Made by a program: the position numbers and the translations under genes. This document shows, one piece after another, positions 1 through 12,500 of a stretch of 64,000 bases of DNA. The notes beneath the pieces were generated by a model that was not told the DNA's origin, ran no database searches, and worked only from the letters and a program-made list of their open reading frames with translations. Numbering within the stretch: position 1 is the stretch's first letter; each line of letters begins with the position of its first letter. The stretch is from the NCBI RefSeq assembly GCF_008831285.2, contig NC_045142.1, positions 3,975,501-4,039,500 of the forward strand, in the 5' to 3' direction. This DNA is from Nymphaea colorata (lineage: Eukaryota > Streptophyta > Magnoliopsida > Nymphaeales > Nymphaeaceae).

Positions 1-2865
1 CACAATAGCACAGATTCTACATACATATCAACTTAAAACCTAAGACCTTAAAATGCAAAACATATAAAAATTAGTAAAAGTAAGTAAACAGACAAAGGTA
101 GAAAGCTAATATTAAGACATAGGAAAGCAACTTAACAACAAATAGAATAAAATATCTATATTACCAAAATAAGAATACAACAAGTATTGCGGTCAACTCG
201 ATTTTGAAACTTTACAAGATTTGCCTTCAATATCTTTTAATTGAAAAAAACATAAAACATGCATCTTGAAGTGCTGGTCATATCTGAGAAATTGTTTCTG
301 TCCTAATCAAATCAATGCTTTAGGTTCAAAGGGAAGTCCTTCTAACATAACAGTAATCAAAGTACTTTTTAGTAACTTTGTTTATTTTTCAAAATAAAAT
401 AATGCAAGAATGAGAGAAAAAAGTCACATGCTTAAAAACATGAAACAATGAAAAAGTAGACTATTATGAAAGGCACAGAAAAAGTCAGGAATATCTTGGG
501 TAGCATTTTTATTTTTGTTGGTCTGAATCATGGTGACATATAACTCCAACATGTCAAAAGTATCCCAATATTATTGTCATTTTGACACTAATTGATAACA
601 TTGGCAAAATCTCCTGACATTTTCAAAATATCAGCAGATTTGCCAATATTATCAGCTGGTGTCGAAATGGCAATCTTGGGATATTTGCAAAATGTTGGAG
701 TTATATGTCACTATGATTCAGAACAGGGATTATGAAGAAGACAAAGCTTTACAACTTTCATTATTCCAGCCGACTCATTATCGAACAGGAGCCAGAAGTA
801 CCATGAGAAGAAAGTAGACACCTAAATAAGTTTCAGTACATGAGGTACAAAGTTAACTGCAAATTTGAGAAGCATAAAGAGTCACATGAGGAGTCACGAG
901 ACATGGAGATGCCAGTTTCTGATTTGTAAATGATAATGATCCTGCCTTTAATGCCAGCCATGACAACAATTGATAAGAAAAATATGATCCAAGTTCAGTG
1001 CTATTCTCCTTACTGTTAGCGCTGCTATCCATACATACCTTGAACTCTGTATATTCTACACTACAAAAGCTGCAGAATGCCTTTTTAGCATTTTGGTTTC
1101 TAGCTGGTCTTACAAACTATTTGCAAGCAGACCCATATAGTAGTAAGCTAACTCAAACTACAGTTTTTAGTATTTACCATTAAAGATAAAAATCGGCAAA
1201 ATTATTTTGTTTATAGTACCTTCCAAGTATGAGATGCAATAAATATACACTTACCTCAAGAAAGCATAATAATATTAAACTATCAATTACATAAAAGGCA
1301 CTAAACAGAAAATGAAATAATGGAAAACCATTCATATGCAGACATGAAAAAAAATATATTGGGTCTTTGTCTTCACTTAAGATGGCCATGCACAAGAATC
1401 CAAATGCTGATGCAGGATATATCTTTATATTAGTTACAAAAGATAATGTATTCCCTGTGATCTTGGTGAAGGATTGGAGAGTTAAGCGAAATGAGGACAC
1501 AACATATGCATATAATCATTAATGGCCCAAAATTTTTAAAAAAATAGAGGTATGATCCATATATTTAAACATAAAACAGCAGAGATGTAACCAAAAATTC
1601 ACATATTCGTTAAAAAATATAATGTGCAGGATAACAAACTTTATAGATGATGGAAATTCAAACCCTGCTAGCTAGTGAATATTTCCATAATGTGATTATG
1701 TAAAATGCACCTACTATCAGGTCACTTTGCCCATAATGCACACCTACACAATTTGCATGTGTGAATCCATTTCTTTTCTTATCTATATGCATATATAGAT
1801 GACAGGATATTACTCCTCAAAATAAAAACAAAAAGGGGACATCCACATGATGCCTTTCACATGCCGCCATTCCAGCGTCATAAGCATTGAAGCATTCGAT
1901 ACCAGAACAAGTCACTTACTAACCAGAATGATTAATAATTTAATACATGATATTAACAACAACTATTTCACCATCAAATAGCTTCCCTTCCTCATTTCAA
2001 CAGCATGTGGGACAACAAACCTTCATAAGCATTTAGCTTTTGTTGAACCTTTCAGAAACAGTCTTTCATGTCAACTAATCATATACATGACATGGAAGCT
2101 GATTTACTGCAACTTATCTTCTTTGTCCCAAGCCTACGTGTCTTACGATCATACACCATGTTCATGTGGCTTAAGTGAGCTGATGTAGTAATCTATCTAC
2201 GTTAGCACATTGTTCGTGCAATTGACCAGTGAAACCCCTCCCAGGGAAAAACTTGTCAGTAACAATGCAGATGACTGACGTGACCAGAACCAACATCTAA
2301 CACGTGTGAGCTGACCTTAACTCATTCGTGATACCAATTAGTGATGACGCTGCTGAACTTACACAAATCAGATAAAAAAAAATTAAAACTCGCCCTTCAA
2401 CTAGACGCGATCAAGATAAGACCTAGATACTCGGATTATGAAGCTTTGTTCTATATGATAGCTGAAAACTGTAAAGAACCAATACTTTTCATTAGCTCTT
2501 ATCCCCAACATTAAAGAAGCAAATGAGAGTTTCTACAGTAAACGAGTAACATAAAGGGATTATCTGTCTCCCACAGATAGAGAGCAATCAGCACTCAACA
2601 GCAAGATAACTGACACATGGATATTCAAGCAACAAGCACTATGAACCGAAACAAGAACTGCAGAAAAAACTAAAACAAAAAAGGGAAAAGAAAGAGGTAA
2701 CATAAGAATGGTCATCCGGAGATACATCAACCACAATAACAAGGACGACCCATTTCACAGTAGAAGCTCTTGTATGAAAAGAAAATATGAAATAATACAA
2801 GAAAGAAGAAAACTAAACAATCAATGAAAATACAAAAGAGAGAGTGACAAAGAAGAGAAGACTAC
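1..2865 (-). other. probable long first intron of the ALP1-like gene, truncated by the window edge
   Basis: This AT-rich stretch follows the splice donor of the ALP1-like first exon (donor GT at 2865-2864, minus strand). I find no continuation of the ALP1 protein in any minus-strand frame, so the downstream exon should lie left of base 1. Short open frames here show no family resemblance. The one clear structure is the foldback element at about 520-725. If the exon at 2866-2992 were a broken gene copy instead, this would simply be intergenic DNA. Confidence 0.4.
520..725. mobile_element. foldback MITE-like element, about 205 bp
   Basis: Two arms of roughly 100 bp form an almost continuous inverted repeat. 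The left arm starts TCTGAATCATGGTGACATAT and the reverse complement of the right arm starts TCTGAATCATAGTGACATAT. Both continue through AACTCCAACAT and several further matching blocks, at roughly 80-85 percent identity by eye. There is almost no loop. No clear target-site duplication is visible, so the superfamily is not assigned. Transcribed as part of an intron, it would fold into a long hairpin. Confidence 0.7.
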
Positions 2866-2992
2866 CACTAATCCGACGAGAGAGACCATCCCACCAATCT
2901 GCTGGGTCCTGCTCCTGGGCAGGAACCTTATCACCATTGATCTGCTTCTCGATCTTCCTCCTTTTCTTAGCTGCCCCTCTGACCGGGCCCAT
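2866..2992 (-). CDS. ALP1-like protein (domesticated Harbinger/PIF transposase), first coding exon only
   Basis: The ATG at 2992-2990 opens a frame reading MGPVRGAAKKRRKIEKQ and then DPADWWDGLSRRISG. This is the N-terminus of plant ALP1-like proteins: an MGPVRG start, a basic patch, and a DWWxxxSxRI segment just before the nuclease-derived region. The exon ends at a donor in phase 1 (exon base 2866, GT at 2865-2864). ALP1 proteins derive from PIF/Harbinger transposases. In Arabidopsis, ALP1 lost the catalytic acidic residues and associates with Polycomb PRC2, opposing silencing. The domain carrying the DDE residues is not in this window, so catalytic status cannot be judged. The same frame is open upstream to about 3034 without another ATG. 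It could be an intact gene with a first intron longer than 2.86 kb, or a truncated copy. Confidence 0.7.
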
Positions 2993-3420
2993 CACGAAGA
3001 ATTCACCAAATCGGCCACAACCAAACAACACCAAGTAACGAAAAAAATTTACCTCGGACTCTATGAACTACAGCCTTAAGAATCCCAATTTGGGCAGCAG
3101 GGAGACAGAGACAGAGAGATGGGTATTTTACTAATAGTGAACTAGAGAAGAATGCAAGAGAGAGAAAGAAAAGACGCGGTCGGACCAATCATGCATGAGT
3201 CCACATTATATCATAAAAAGCACCGCTCTCGCTCTTTCTCTCCCTCTCTGGAGTTTCAGAATGAGTTCCATGGCATGCAAGAAGAAAACAGAGAGAGAGG
3301 GTCTCACCTCTATAGACACAGAATCCACCAAACACAAATACGGTAACGAGAGAGAGAGAAAGACTCGAAAAAACGACTCGCAGATGGAGGGAAGTGATGT
3401 CCCACATAATGCAAGTAAAA
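2993..3420 (-). promoter_or_regulatory. 5' flank and probable leader of the ALP1-like gene
   Basis: Upstream of the ATG on the minus strand the DNA is strongly pyrimidine-rich, with CTCTCT runs (GAGAGA on the plus strand at about 3155-3166, 3291-3300 and 3349-3358). Such CT-rich tracts are common around plant transcription starts. No convincing TATA box was found. Confidence 0.3.
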
Positions 3421-5371
3421 CTTAACTACATAAATGACATTATTATTATTAAAGTCAATGTATTTATTGATATTTTTCACAATCAGAACATAAACGCCCC
3501 TCGAACAATGTAAAACTACCATTCCAATCGAGCGATAAAAGAAGGGGACATGCTTGTAGCTTAGCCTTTGTTTAGTGCCTTTTTTGGGAACTACTTCCTC
3601 CCTGATTGTGCTTCGCATGAAGATAAAGAAGTAAACTAAGGACGATACTGCCTCTTTTCCTTTATTCCTGTCCATTTCGGATCTTTTCTTTTCTTCCATT
3701 ATCCCGAAAAAATGAGAAATCCATACATATCCTGAAACGATGTGCAGTTTTTACTTTTTGGCTTTAGCAACCGAAGCACAATGCAGTTTCCGATATTGGG
3801 TTGAGGGAATTTCCAACTTGGGCTGACTGGTGCATGAAGTGGGAAAATGGGAACTACCCACTTACAGCAGGATTCGTACTTGGATCACTTAAAATCATGA
3901 ACAATGGGATTTCCATCCGATTTAACGAAATCAAGAAAACATAAAATCCTGAAACCATGTCCTAATATTACGTTCTTAAATAAAATTTTTTGTTTGGTCA
4001 TAAGGTAATCCAAAGAAACTATTGCCTTCAAATAAGTTTTCATTTTTAATTCAAAGAAACTGCACCCAAGACGTAAGACTTAATGTCGCCTCTAGGTCCT
4101 CTAGAAAGCCTCAATTTCCTTGTTCTTTTTATGAACAAAAATTTTTTTGCAAATTTTTTACTTAAGGTAGTGTTTGGATGGCATATTGGAAACATGATTT
4201 TTCAGAAAACTTGGTTTTATAAATTCGATTTTTTAATGAGTTTTTAAAAACATCTTTTTTGTATTTGGGTAGACAGGCAAAAAATGGTTTTTAGATGAAT
4301 AACTTAAGAGGGTAGTTTTTTCACTCCCATATGAAAACAAAGCTCCAAACAAGCAACAAAAAGGCATTTGAGGCAAACAAAAGAGTGTTTTGTCTCCAAA
4401 ACCCCTTTTTTGGGTGAGTGTCCACACAAGCAAGTGCTCCCTTAGCTCATGTAAGTGAATCTGTCTTTGAAAGACCAAAATTCAAATATGTTTACCATAA
4501 AATCCAACTTTGATATTTAAATCTATGTCAGATTGTGGATGCATACAACAGTTGAATTCAGTTATGAAATTGCATGCTAGACCCTTGACTACTTTATCCA
4601 TGACGAATGATCTTAGCTGGTTCATACAAACAGTTGAAAACATTGGTTGGTTCATACAAACAGTTGAAAAAAAAAAAGATGGAAAATTTTAGTCATTTGA
4701 GTTTTAATTCACTCATTTTCTCATTTCTCTCAAAAATATTAATGTAAACAAAATCAAGGGTTAAAATCATTCCTAATGAATTTATTTTGTGTGTGTGTGT
4801 ATATATATATATATATAATTTATTTATATGTATATGGTGAATTTATAAGTTAACAGGAAATCTTGATGTTTAGGCGTCGTTGGCGTTACTTTTTCTGTGG
4901 TTTTTCGAGCAGAAAGTTTCAGACAACATCTGTAGCTTTATTAAAAACCGCTGTATTCAGCGAGCACAGCATTGCTGCATGGGGGAGTGTGTCGAGCCAT
5001 GTGAGAGTTGCTGACAAGCCCCAACTTATTGCACGATTTCCAAATCCAGCCTTAAACTTTAGAAACAATTCATTGATCTCAGAGCTTTTCCGTTTGGGAT
5101 GGGTTTGCGTTGAACAATGATCGAGTGATACTGCTACTAATGACGTGCAAATAAGGTTGGATTGGCATATATCCAGATCGGGTCAGTATATCCAAAAAAT
5201 CTGTCTCGAATCTGACCCATTTGGATCTTGATTCTTTAGTTGAAGATCATATAGAAGATCCATATCACTCAGACCGATCCGGGGCGAGGGCAGTTACGGC
5301 AACCGAACTTTTGTAAACAGATTTTTCAAATAATCTAATCCAGAATTGTAAGTTGAATGCACTTTTGTCTT
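3421..5371. other. intergenic, no gene seen
   Basis: AT-rich DNA without recognisable coding sequence. It holds a short tandem duplication at about 4618-4671 (GGTTCATACAAACAGTTGAA twice, 31 bp apart) and a compound GT/AT microsatellite at about 4788-4817. Confidence 0.5.
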
Positions 5372-5435
5372 AAGGGGTGTAGCGCAATTGGGCGGAAGGC
5401 GGGTCACGTTTAAGGGGCTCGAGATTTGAATCATG
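5372..5435 (+). mobile_element. tRNA-derived SINE-like head
   Basis: The sequence GGGGTGTAGCGCAATTGGGC resembles a tRNA A box in its 5' context. About 40 bp on, GGGCTCGAGATTTGAATC resembles a degenerate B box. The spacing suits an internal RNA polymerase III promoter, but no anticodon arm or acceptor-stem pairing makes this a tRNA gene. It is probably the head of an old SINE whose end I cannot locate. Confidence 0.35.
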
Positions 5436-6149
5436 TGGTTCTTGTCGTGTTTTAGTGTGTGAGCTGCAAACAGTAACAAACACGATACTCGAGTTGAAAG
5501 ATAAAGGATATATCATAATAAGCCTATTAAATCCTAAAAGCAAGTTAAAATCTTGAAAATAGTCCAAACAGTTTACATCCTTCAATCTTTTTCAAGGCAA
5601 TTAATGAATGCCCAAATATGAAAATGTTCGGCTTCCTAAAAATGTCAAGTTTTTCATATGTATATAAAGATCAAGATTCATGATAGGTGTTACACTATGA
5701 TACTGACTTCTTTTAGTTTCTGGACTTGGCGATCAAGTTGTCTTGGACTTGTTTGATAACTGGCCAGACATTGGCAGGCCCTTGTAATGAAAATCTATTG
5801 CCCTGTTTGAATGTGTGGACAACTTAATTTCTCCTTGACTTGGCGTCATGTATAACTTCTTCACCGTGGAATGTGCCTATGGACAAGTCGTCCATGAGAA
5901 AATTTTCCTTTGATTAAAGAACTGTTCTATATCTTGGATATTCGTCATTTTTATTTCCAGATAGCCCAATGTATCCAAAATTTAGGTCAAAACTGGGTCC
6001 TATGCGGTTAAAATTGACCTAATGTGCATATCAAATCCAATCATTTACATTGGTAGAAAATCTAGGTTGAAATTGGATCTTGAATATATATATATATATA
6101 TGAAACCACTTGTGTACAAGACAAAAACTAGACCAATTAAATTTAATTA
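5436..6149. other. intergenic, no gene seen
   Basis: Low-GC DNA with only short open frames. A short AT run lies at about 6085-6101. Nothing else supportable was seen. Confidence 0.5.
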
Positions 6150-6545
6150 TTTAAAATATTTTTTTTGCAATCTAAACTTATAAATATAATGTTAAGAGTG
6201 ACTTGGTGATAAACATATATTAAGTTAGTTGTTTTCTTACTTAAGTACTGTTTTTTTTAATAATAAAAATATGAATGCCTCCTATAACATCCAAATTTTG
6301 TATTACAAATATCAATTTTTTTTAATTGGTTTCTTACTTAAGTACTGTTTTTTTTAATAATAGAAATATGAATGGCTCGTATAACATCAAAATTTGGTAT
6401 CAAAAAGATCATTTTTTTTTTACAAAAATGACTTAAACTAAAATTAGTGTATATAAACACATTAAAGGGTTTAGATTTTGTTTGAATCACTTTTTAACAT
6501 GAATTTAAGAGGTCTGGTTTTCATCTCTTACCCTGAGATATCAGT
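6150..6545 (+). repeat. dispersed non-coding repeat family A, copy 1, with internal tandem duplication
   Basis: This AT-rich block shares an ordered set of words with blocks at 16530-16860 and 56195-56535, all on the same strand. The words are an AATCTAAACTTATAAA-like start, AAACATATATTAAGTTAGTT, ATATGAATGGCTC followed by ATAACATCAAAATTTGG, AAATGACTTAAACTAAAA, and AAGAGGTCTGGTTTTCATCT near the end. Within this copy a 97-bp unit is duplicated in tandem (6234-6330 and 6331-6427). No protein is encoded. The element class is unknown. Confidence 0.55.
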
Positions 6546-6890
6546 GAAGATTTCCGCAACAACGATATCATTGAAAATTTCATATCCAGGGATTTAAGGT
6601 CAGACCCCTTCCTTCCCTCCCTCCCAGTCCGACTTTTTGTGCGAGGTTCTAGTCCATATTCAGGATTTCAAATCCTCATTTTTACACTACCGAAATCCAT
6701 TGTCTATTTATTATGAAGATCTCACATATAAGAGATTTCTTATATCAGCCTCAAATCTGAAACATCCTCTAGGGTCCATTGACCGTTAAGAACATTATAT
6801 GAATGTTTCATGAACCTACCTCAATAAGCCTTTTAAAATTTAAGCAAACACAAAGAGATTGGCATGAGGGAAGCAGGCATTGGTTGTTAA

Positions 6891-7361
6891 TGAGGATGCG
6901 CAACGAGCCGAGCCAACTCGGGCTCAGCTCGAACTCACTCAAAAAAACTCTGCTCGTGCTCGACTCGTTCTCGACTCGTTTATAAACAAGCTGAGTTCGA
7001 GCTCACAAAGATACTCGAGATGATAAACGAGTCGAGTTAGAGTTTCATGAAACTCGACTCATTTATACTCGAGTTCGAGTTTCATGAACTCAACTCGTTT
7101 ATACTCAGAAGGTACTCTACGTAATACTACCAAAACATGTTCACTGGTTTTAATTCTAGGGGTAAAACAAACTTTCACAAGTTACACGAGTTAAACGATG
7201 GGTTAACACTTACATGAGTTAAACAAGCTAATGCTTACACGAGTTAACCCCTAAACAAGTTAAATGGGTTAAGCGAATAGAGTTCAAGTTCTGAGTTTTT
7301 TGAGTCAGAGTCAAGATCGAGCTGGCCAAGCTCGGGCTCAACTCGGCTCGTGTGCATCCTA
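6891..7361. mobile_element. non-autonomous hAT-like element, copy 1
   Basis: The left end reads TGAGGATGCGCAACGAGCCG. The reverse complement of the right end reads TAGGATGCACACGAGCCGAG. These are matching imperfect terminal inverted repeats. The flanks are GTTGTTAA (6883-6890) and GTTGTGAA (7362-7369), which match at 7 of 8 bases and fit an 8-bp target-site duplication of the hAT superfamily. The interior is a degenerate tandem of ACTCGAGTT/GAGCTCGA words with no coding capacity. The ends resemble those of the 13096-13604 element. Confidence 0.6.
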
Positions 7362-8368
7362 GTTGTGAAGCCAACAAACTCAATTGAAACTCCATCATGA
7401 ATCAAACTGTATTAGCCTTAGGGTTTTATAACTGGAGAGTAGGCAAGAAAGAAAAGTCAACACCTTATCTTTGCAACTTGTTCTCCACCTACAGTTGCAG
7501 CCATTGATAGTGATGTCACTGTTGGGCTATTGCAAACTTGCGACCTTAAGCCTTAAATTCAACAGTTCAGGTAAATAGATGAGATATTTAACAGGACTTT
7601 GGGTAAATACCTGGCATGAATTGACAGGTGTCGACAAATTAATGCTGGGGCTTGATTCCTAAACTGGACAGCTGTTATTGGAAATCGTTTGGATTCTGGC
7701 AATCAAATTGGGGCACCGCCACTGGAGTGGCACCAATTGACATGTCCCTAAGATCCTTCTTTTTTTAATTGCTTTTGTTTGCTACTCAGACGTTGAAATA
7801 ATGGACAATCTCTAGACTTTTCTTTGGTATCTCAAAGAGAAAAAGAGAGAACAGGCCTTCTTTATGCTGTTTATGTCATTCAGTTACATGATGAGAGGTC
7901 GAGCATTCAGACGGCTGAAGGATTTTTAGCCTCTCGCCTTTTCTGTCTAATATATATATATATATATATAAAATAAAAGCTGAAATCTTCTAGCTATCTT
8001 GAGTTTCTTCAAATCATGGTCACCCAATACAATGTACAATACATCAACAATGTGTTGTGAGAGGTCCGGGAATTCTGCGGACCAGGTTTGGCTGGAAGAA
8101 TCCTTCGGCCTTTCACAGCATATAACTCAATGCATGTATGAGAGCATGCATTGTTAAAATGATACCTTGATGAGGAGGGGTCAGGTTTGGCAATCCTTCG
8201 GCCTTTCACAGCATATAACTCAATGCAGTTATGTGAATGTGGTTTTTAGAGTCACACATCCATCTAACCAAGGCTGTCTCTAACATGATATACAATTAAG
8301 AGAAAAACAAGTAGAAAAATGTGGTACATGTTTTTGTCATTTATTATTAGTTTACACTTTTTTATCCT

Positions 8369-8432
<64 letters not shown>

Positions 8433-9454
8433 GAGTATGTGTGTGTGTCTGAGAGAGAATGAGAGTGAGAAACAAATGTCTCTTCTAAAAGATATTTGAA
8501 ACTTTTGAACTTAGCTTTTATATTTGCAACTTAATTTTTATGTTCGAGCATAAATGATGCACACAAGTATTTATATGAAGGTCTTATATATATTACACTT
8601 TTAAATAGATTATGGAATTCAATCGTATCATCCACTCATTCAAGCTTGTTATGATAAGACACCCGCTTTTGTCCTAAAATATTCTCCAATAGTTAAAAGT
8701 TGATGCATGACACTCTTGAATTGACCATCCAATCAAATAAGTTTAGCCTATTCTAGTGACAAACTAGTTTTGAAGCAGCCTAAGGAGGGCACATGCCCCT
8801 GTAAGAGACATTAAGTAAACTTGCAATTATTTCCAAAGTTGAGTAAAAAAGGTTGTGCCTTATGAGGGTTTTGACTGTTGTTCAACCTCGAATACCTACC
8901 ATGGCCTGTGCTTGGATGAGAGCCGAAGCCCTTCCTTTCCTTTTGTCTCCGAGATCTAGGACCGTGTCAAATGCATATCAACTTAGTGTTGTCCTCTACT
9001 TCATAAGACTGAGGAACATAGTGTCCATGAAAACCAAACTAACGACATGTTCCTTTCTTTATGACCAGCTGACTAGCTATACTCTAAAATAAAATTCGAA
9101 AATGAATTTCTATTGATGATATCATTAAATAGAAAACGAGCTTGCTAACTAATTATGCAAGTGTTTGGTTAAAACCCCCTAAAAAAAAGTGTTTGATGGC
9201 TTGAACAATTTATCTAGGCTGCCCTTATCTTACATCATTCTTCTAAAAGTAATTTTTTATTTTTAGGTCTATCTTTTGCTTATAATTGAGAAAAAACTAC
9301 TTATTTGTGATTTTTTTAAAAGGGCATCTATTTTTTAGCAATAATAGGAGAGGGCATCTTAGACTTCTCTTTATCTACACGCGCGCCTCGGATCCATTGC
9401 CAAGGTTTGCAAGGCAACATATAAAAAAAAATGGAGAAGTGGGCAGCATAAGAC
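7362..9454. other. intergenic with microsatellites and small duplications
   Basis: No gene was recognised. An AT run lies at about 7950-7971. A direct repeat of about 40 bp (AATCCTTCGGCCTTTCACAG and following) occurs near 8097 and 8189. A pure AT array occupies 8372-8428 and is followed by GT- and GA-rich sequence. Confidence 0.5.
8372..8428. repeat. (AT)n microsatellite, about 57 bp
   Basis: An uninterrupted AT dinucleotide array, followed by GAAAGAGTATGTGTGTGTGT and then GAGAGAGAA. Likely highly length-variable. Confidence 0.9.
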
Positions 9455-9530
9455 AAAACTTCTCAAAAAGTGTGACATATCTCTTCATGGGCAAGTAAAA
9501 GTTCAATCATTAGTTAGATTCTCGTGGGCA
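9455..9530 (+). mobile_element. SINE-like fragment sharing a B-box block
   Basis: The block ending TTAGTTAGATTCTCGTGGGC closely matches the minus-strand sequence of the SINE-like element at 44590-44805 (TTAGTTAGATTCTTGTGGCT), including upstream words. A related block, GTAGTTCGATTTTCGTGGGC, occurs at about 10915-10935. The shared core resembles a polymerase III B box. Confidence 0.35.
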
Positions 9531-12500
9531 CTATTCTTTTGGAATCTAAATTATAGATGAGTTTTCCAACGCAATACTCGTGCTGAATTACATTTCATAA
9601 TTCAAACTCACGTTTTCTTTTTCACATGTTAGCAAAAGTTTATTCGATATTCTTGTGTGACAAATTTTGGGTAAAGAAGTTATACATGGCCTGCTTGTCT
9701 TAGATGATATTTTCAGAAGAAATTTTCTCCTTCACATGCATTTTTTAACTAAGAAATTTTGAATAAAATCCTTTTTTTTGCAATTTTGTTAATAAGGGCT
9801 ACACTTTTCATAAAAATTATGAAATAAAAGCTTAAAGTAAAATTCTTTAACTTGAGAAATGAAAAACCTTAGTTGCAATTTTTTTTTCAACATTACCTTC
9901 TGACACTAAATTACATTTTGATCATTTAACAAGTCACGTTTTCGGGTTTCCCAGTAACCGGAATTTATCTGAGAACCCTTGTTTGACAGTAACATGAAAA
10001 GTGCAATGCTTATTACTAAAACGATGGCAAAAAATAGCTGTTTAAACTTACACTTAAAAGGTATATTTCCCAAAAGAAAAATGAAAATTTCCCTTCTCTA
10101 TGATAACTAAAAAGAAAAAAGATCCTTATATAATGACACCTCTACCATACTAGTTTAACGGATCTGGACTTAGATCCGGTATAGCCAAATCAATAATGTC
10201 CTGATTGAAAGCAATCACATAATATAATTCTTTTGGGGTTCTTTGTCTTGCACGATATCGGCTGAAGATTTGACACCAAAGAATGTGGGTCCGAACCATG
10301 ATCCAGATTTACTTTTCTACTTGCTTTTGTTGTGCATAAGCCATTTTTATTTAGATCAGCAACGACAACAAAGATCCAAAAGCAATTACACGTGAAGCAT
10401 CAAAACAAATGAATGAAAGAGATGCCTTACTTACCAAAATTATTTTTTCCACGTATTTCTACCTAAAAAAATGCCTAATAATAAACAAAAATCCATGGAT
10501 CAAGGCCCAACTTGTCTTTTAATATTCTGTATGTGCAGCAGCCTCTCCATGATTAGCATGGGAATGTTGGTTTTCCTTTATATGTCTTTTGTCTTATTGG
10601 GAAATTTCCATTTTAAGCCCTGTTTTTCTATTATATTTTTGAACCATCATGATTTTTTTTTGAAAATTTCTTGGAAACCTTAATGTGGATTTGTCATTAT
10701 TGAAAAATTAGCACATGGAAAGGTTTTATACAAAAATGATGTAACTACTAGTGGTGGATCATAACCCACCTCCACTCAAAGCTGGTCATTGAGCTCGTTC
10801 GTATTAAACTTTATTAAATCCATCCCTCTTAAGCCTCAAGGGGCAGCTAGGGGTATGCAGCTAGGGGTATGTATAAAGCCTTGGTCAGGCTAGGGGTATA
10901 TATAAAGCCAGGTATGTAGTTCGATTTTCGTGGGCGCTATGCTCATGTGTTTTAAAATTGTAGGGCGCTCACTGACACTGATGCAGCCGAAAACCCTAGA
11001 GGCAAGGGGAATGGAGGGATTTTCGGGGGTCGCTTCGGGTGGTGGAATGATCCTCTCACTCACCCAAAAAGGCACACTCTTTTGCACAAGCGGACCTCTA
11101 CTAAGTCTTGAACAAAGCGTAGGGTTTGAATTGTAACAACCAGACCCACTATAACACTATACTCAAGCTCCTAATTTGATATATTTCAACCTGCTTTGTA
11201 ATAACTTTGATTCTTACTATAAAATAGCTAAAAACTACAATAAGTAATTATTTGGCCAACTTTCTTATAAACTCTAAACGGAAACTTTCTCAACTAATGA
11301 TTGTTATATGCCAAAAAAGACTATACACTATAGCCTATAACGAGAAACCAAGTGTTATGGGCAAAAAATGTTATGACCCGGCTCACTTCTATACCGGGTT
11401 CAAGTTCGTGGTCTAGTATTCTCAACCCATCCGTTAGTAGTTTTTGTTTATTTCTCAAAAGGGCTAGGAACCAAGTCAACCAATAACTTAACAACCTCTT
11501 TATAAGTCTCCCAAAATTTTTCTAATCTCATCTCAGACAGAACTAAACTTTGATACATTAACAAAAATGTTTGCTGGGCTGATTGAAGATCCCTAAAAAA
11601 AGGAAGAAAATTTTGGTATAGGTCCAAAAATGGCCGTATAAAATAATATGAGTTTCCCTCAGGTTAAACCATGGGAACACAGTTTTCCGTCTTTGACACG
11701 GAAATAGTTCTGAGTCTGTGTATGGAATTTTTGGTTTTTCCAACAACTCAAGTGTTTCCTAAGAAAGTGGTTATGGGTTTGGATCAAATCCAAACCTTTT
11801 AACCTACTTATTGGATGCAACCTAGCTGGATCCAGATATTGTATCGGGTCTCTAATGCTGGTCCGGGATCCAACTGCTACAGCAAATCATACATTACTTT
11901 TACTACTATTTGGACCCACTGACAGATTCAAATCAAAGTTCTGAAAGAATCGACTGTACTAAATCCGAATCTCACTGTTAGCAGGTCAATGATTGGCTGC
12001 TGAATCTGTCTAAAAGATCTGGATGCAGCGATCAGATACCTAACGTGAACCCGAACTTCGACATCCCTATCTCTGTTAAGTCGCTATAGGCAGGTCAGAT
12101 CAGCCATTGCTGAGATTGACCCAACAGGATTTCTCATATCCAAACCCAAACCAGGATTTGGACTCCACTAGAACTGTTTAAACCAAATCTGGATTTTGGA
12201 TTCAGTATCAACAACAAATCTGACCAGGATTTGGGATACTAATAGGATCCAAATCTTTCTTGCCAAACCTGAATACGGGTTTGCATCAGAGGTGGATCCA
12301 AAACACTGATCAATATCCAGAAAAATCAAAGAGTTTTTCTACCAGTCTGTAAGAAATCTACCCTTCCCAAGGATGAATTCTTGAACTTTGTCTCATTGCT
12401 TCACGTGAGGCCTAACTTTACACCTACTTGTTCCGGACCCGGTCCATATCAATCAATAATGGCTTGTTTTTACTAGCATGGTTCTTTGTCACAAGGACAG

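Noticed and set aside
520..725. A conserved microRNA precursor
   Set aside because: It contains no known conserved plant microRNA that I recognise, and the near-full-length pairing of both arms is typical of a foldback MITE.
3310..3699. A 129-codon minus-strand frame upstream of the ALP1-like gene
   Set aside because: Low-complexity Phe/Ser/Lys content with no family match, opposite other random frames.
4164..4445. A MITE with TAAGG ends
   Set aside because: The left TAAGGTAGTGTTTGGA and right TAAGGGAGCACTTG (reverse complement) match only briefly, and no duplication is seen.
5372..5435. A functional tRNA gene
   Set aside because: Box-like words are present, but I cannot form an acceptor stem, anticodon arm or correct B box. 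SINE head is the better reading.
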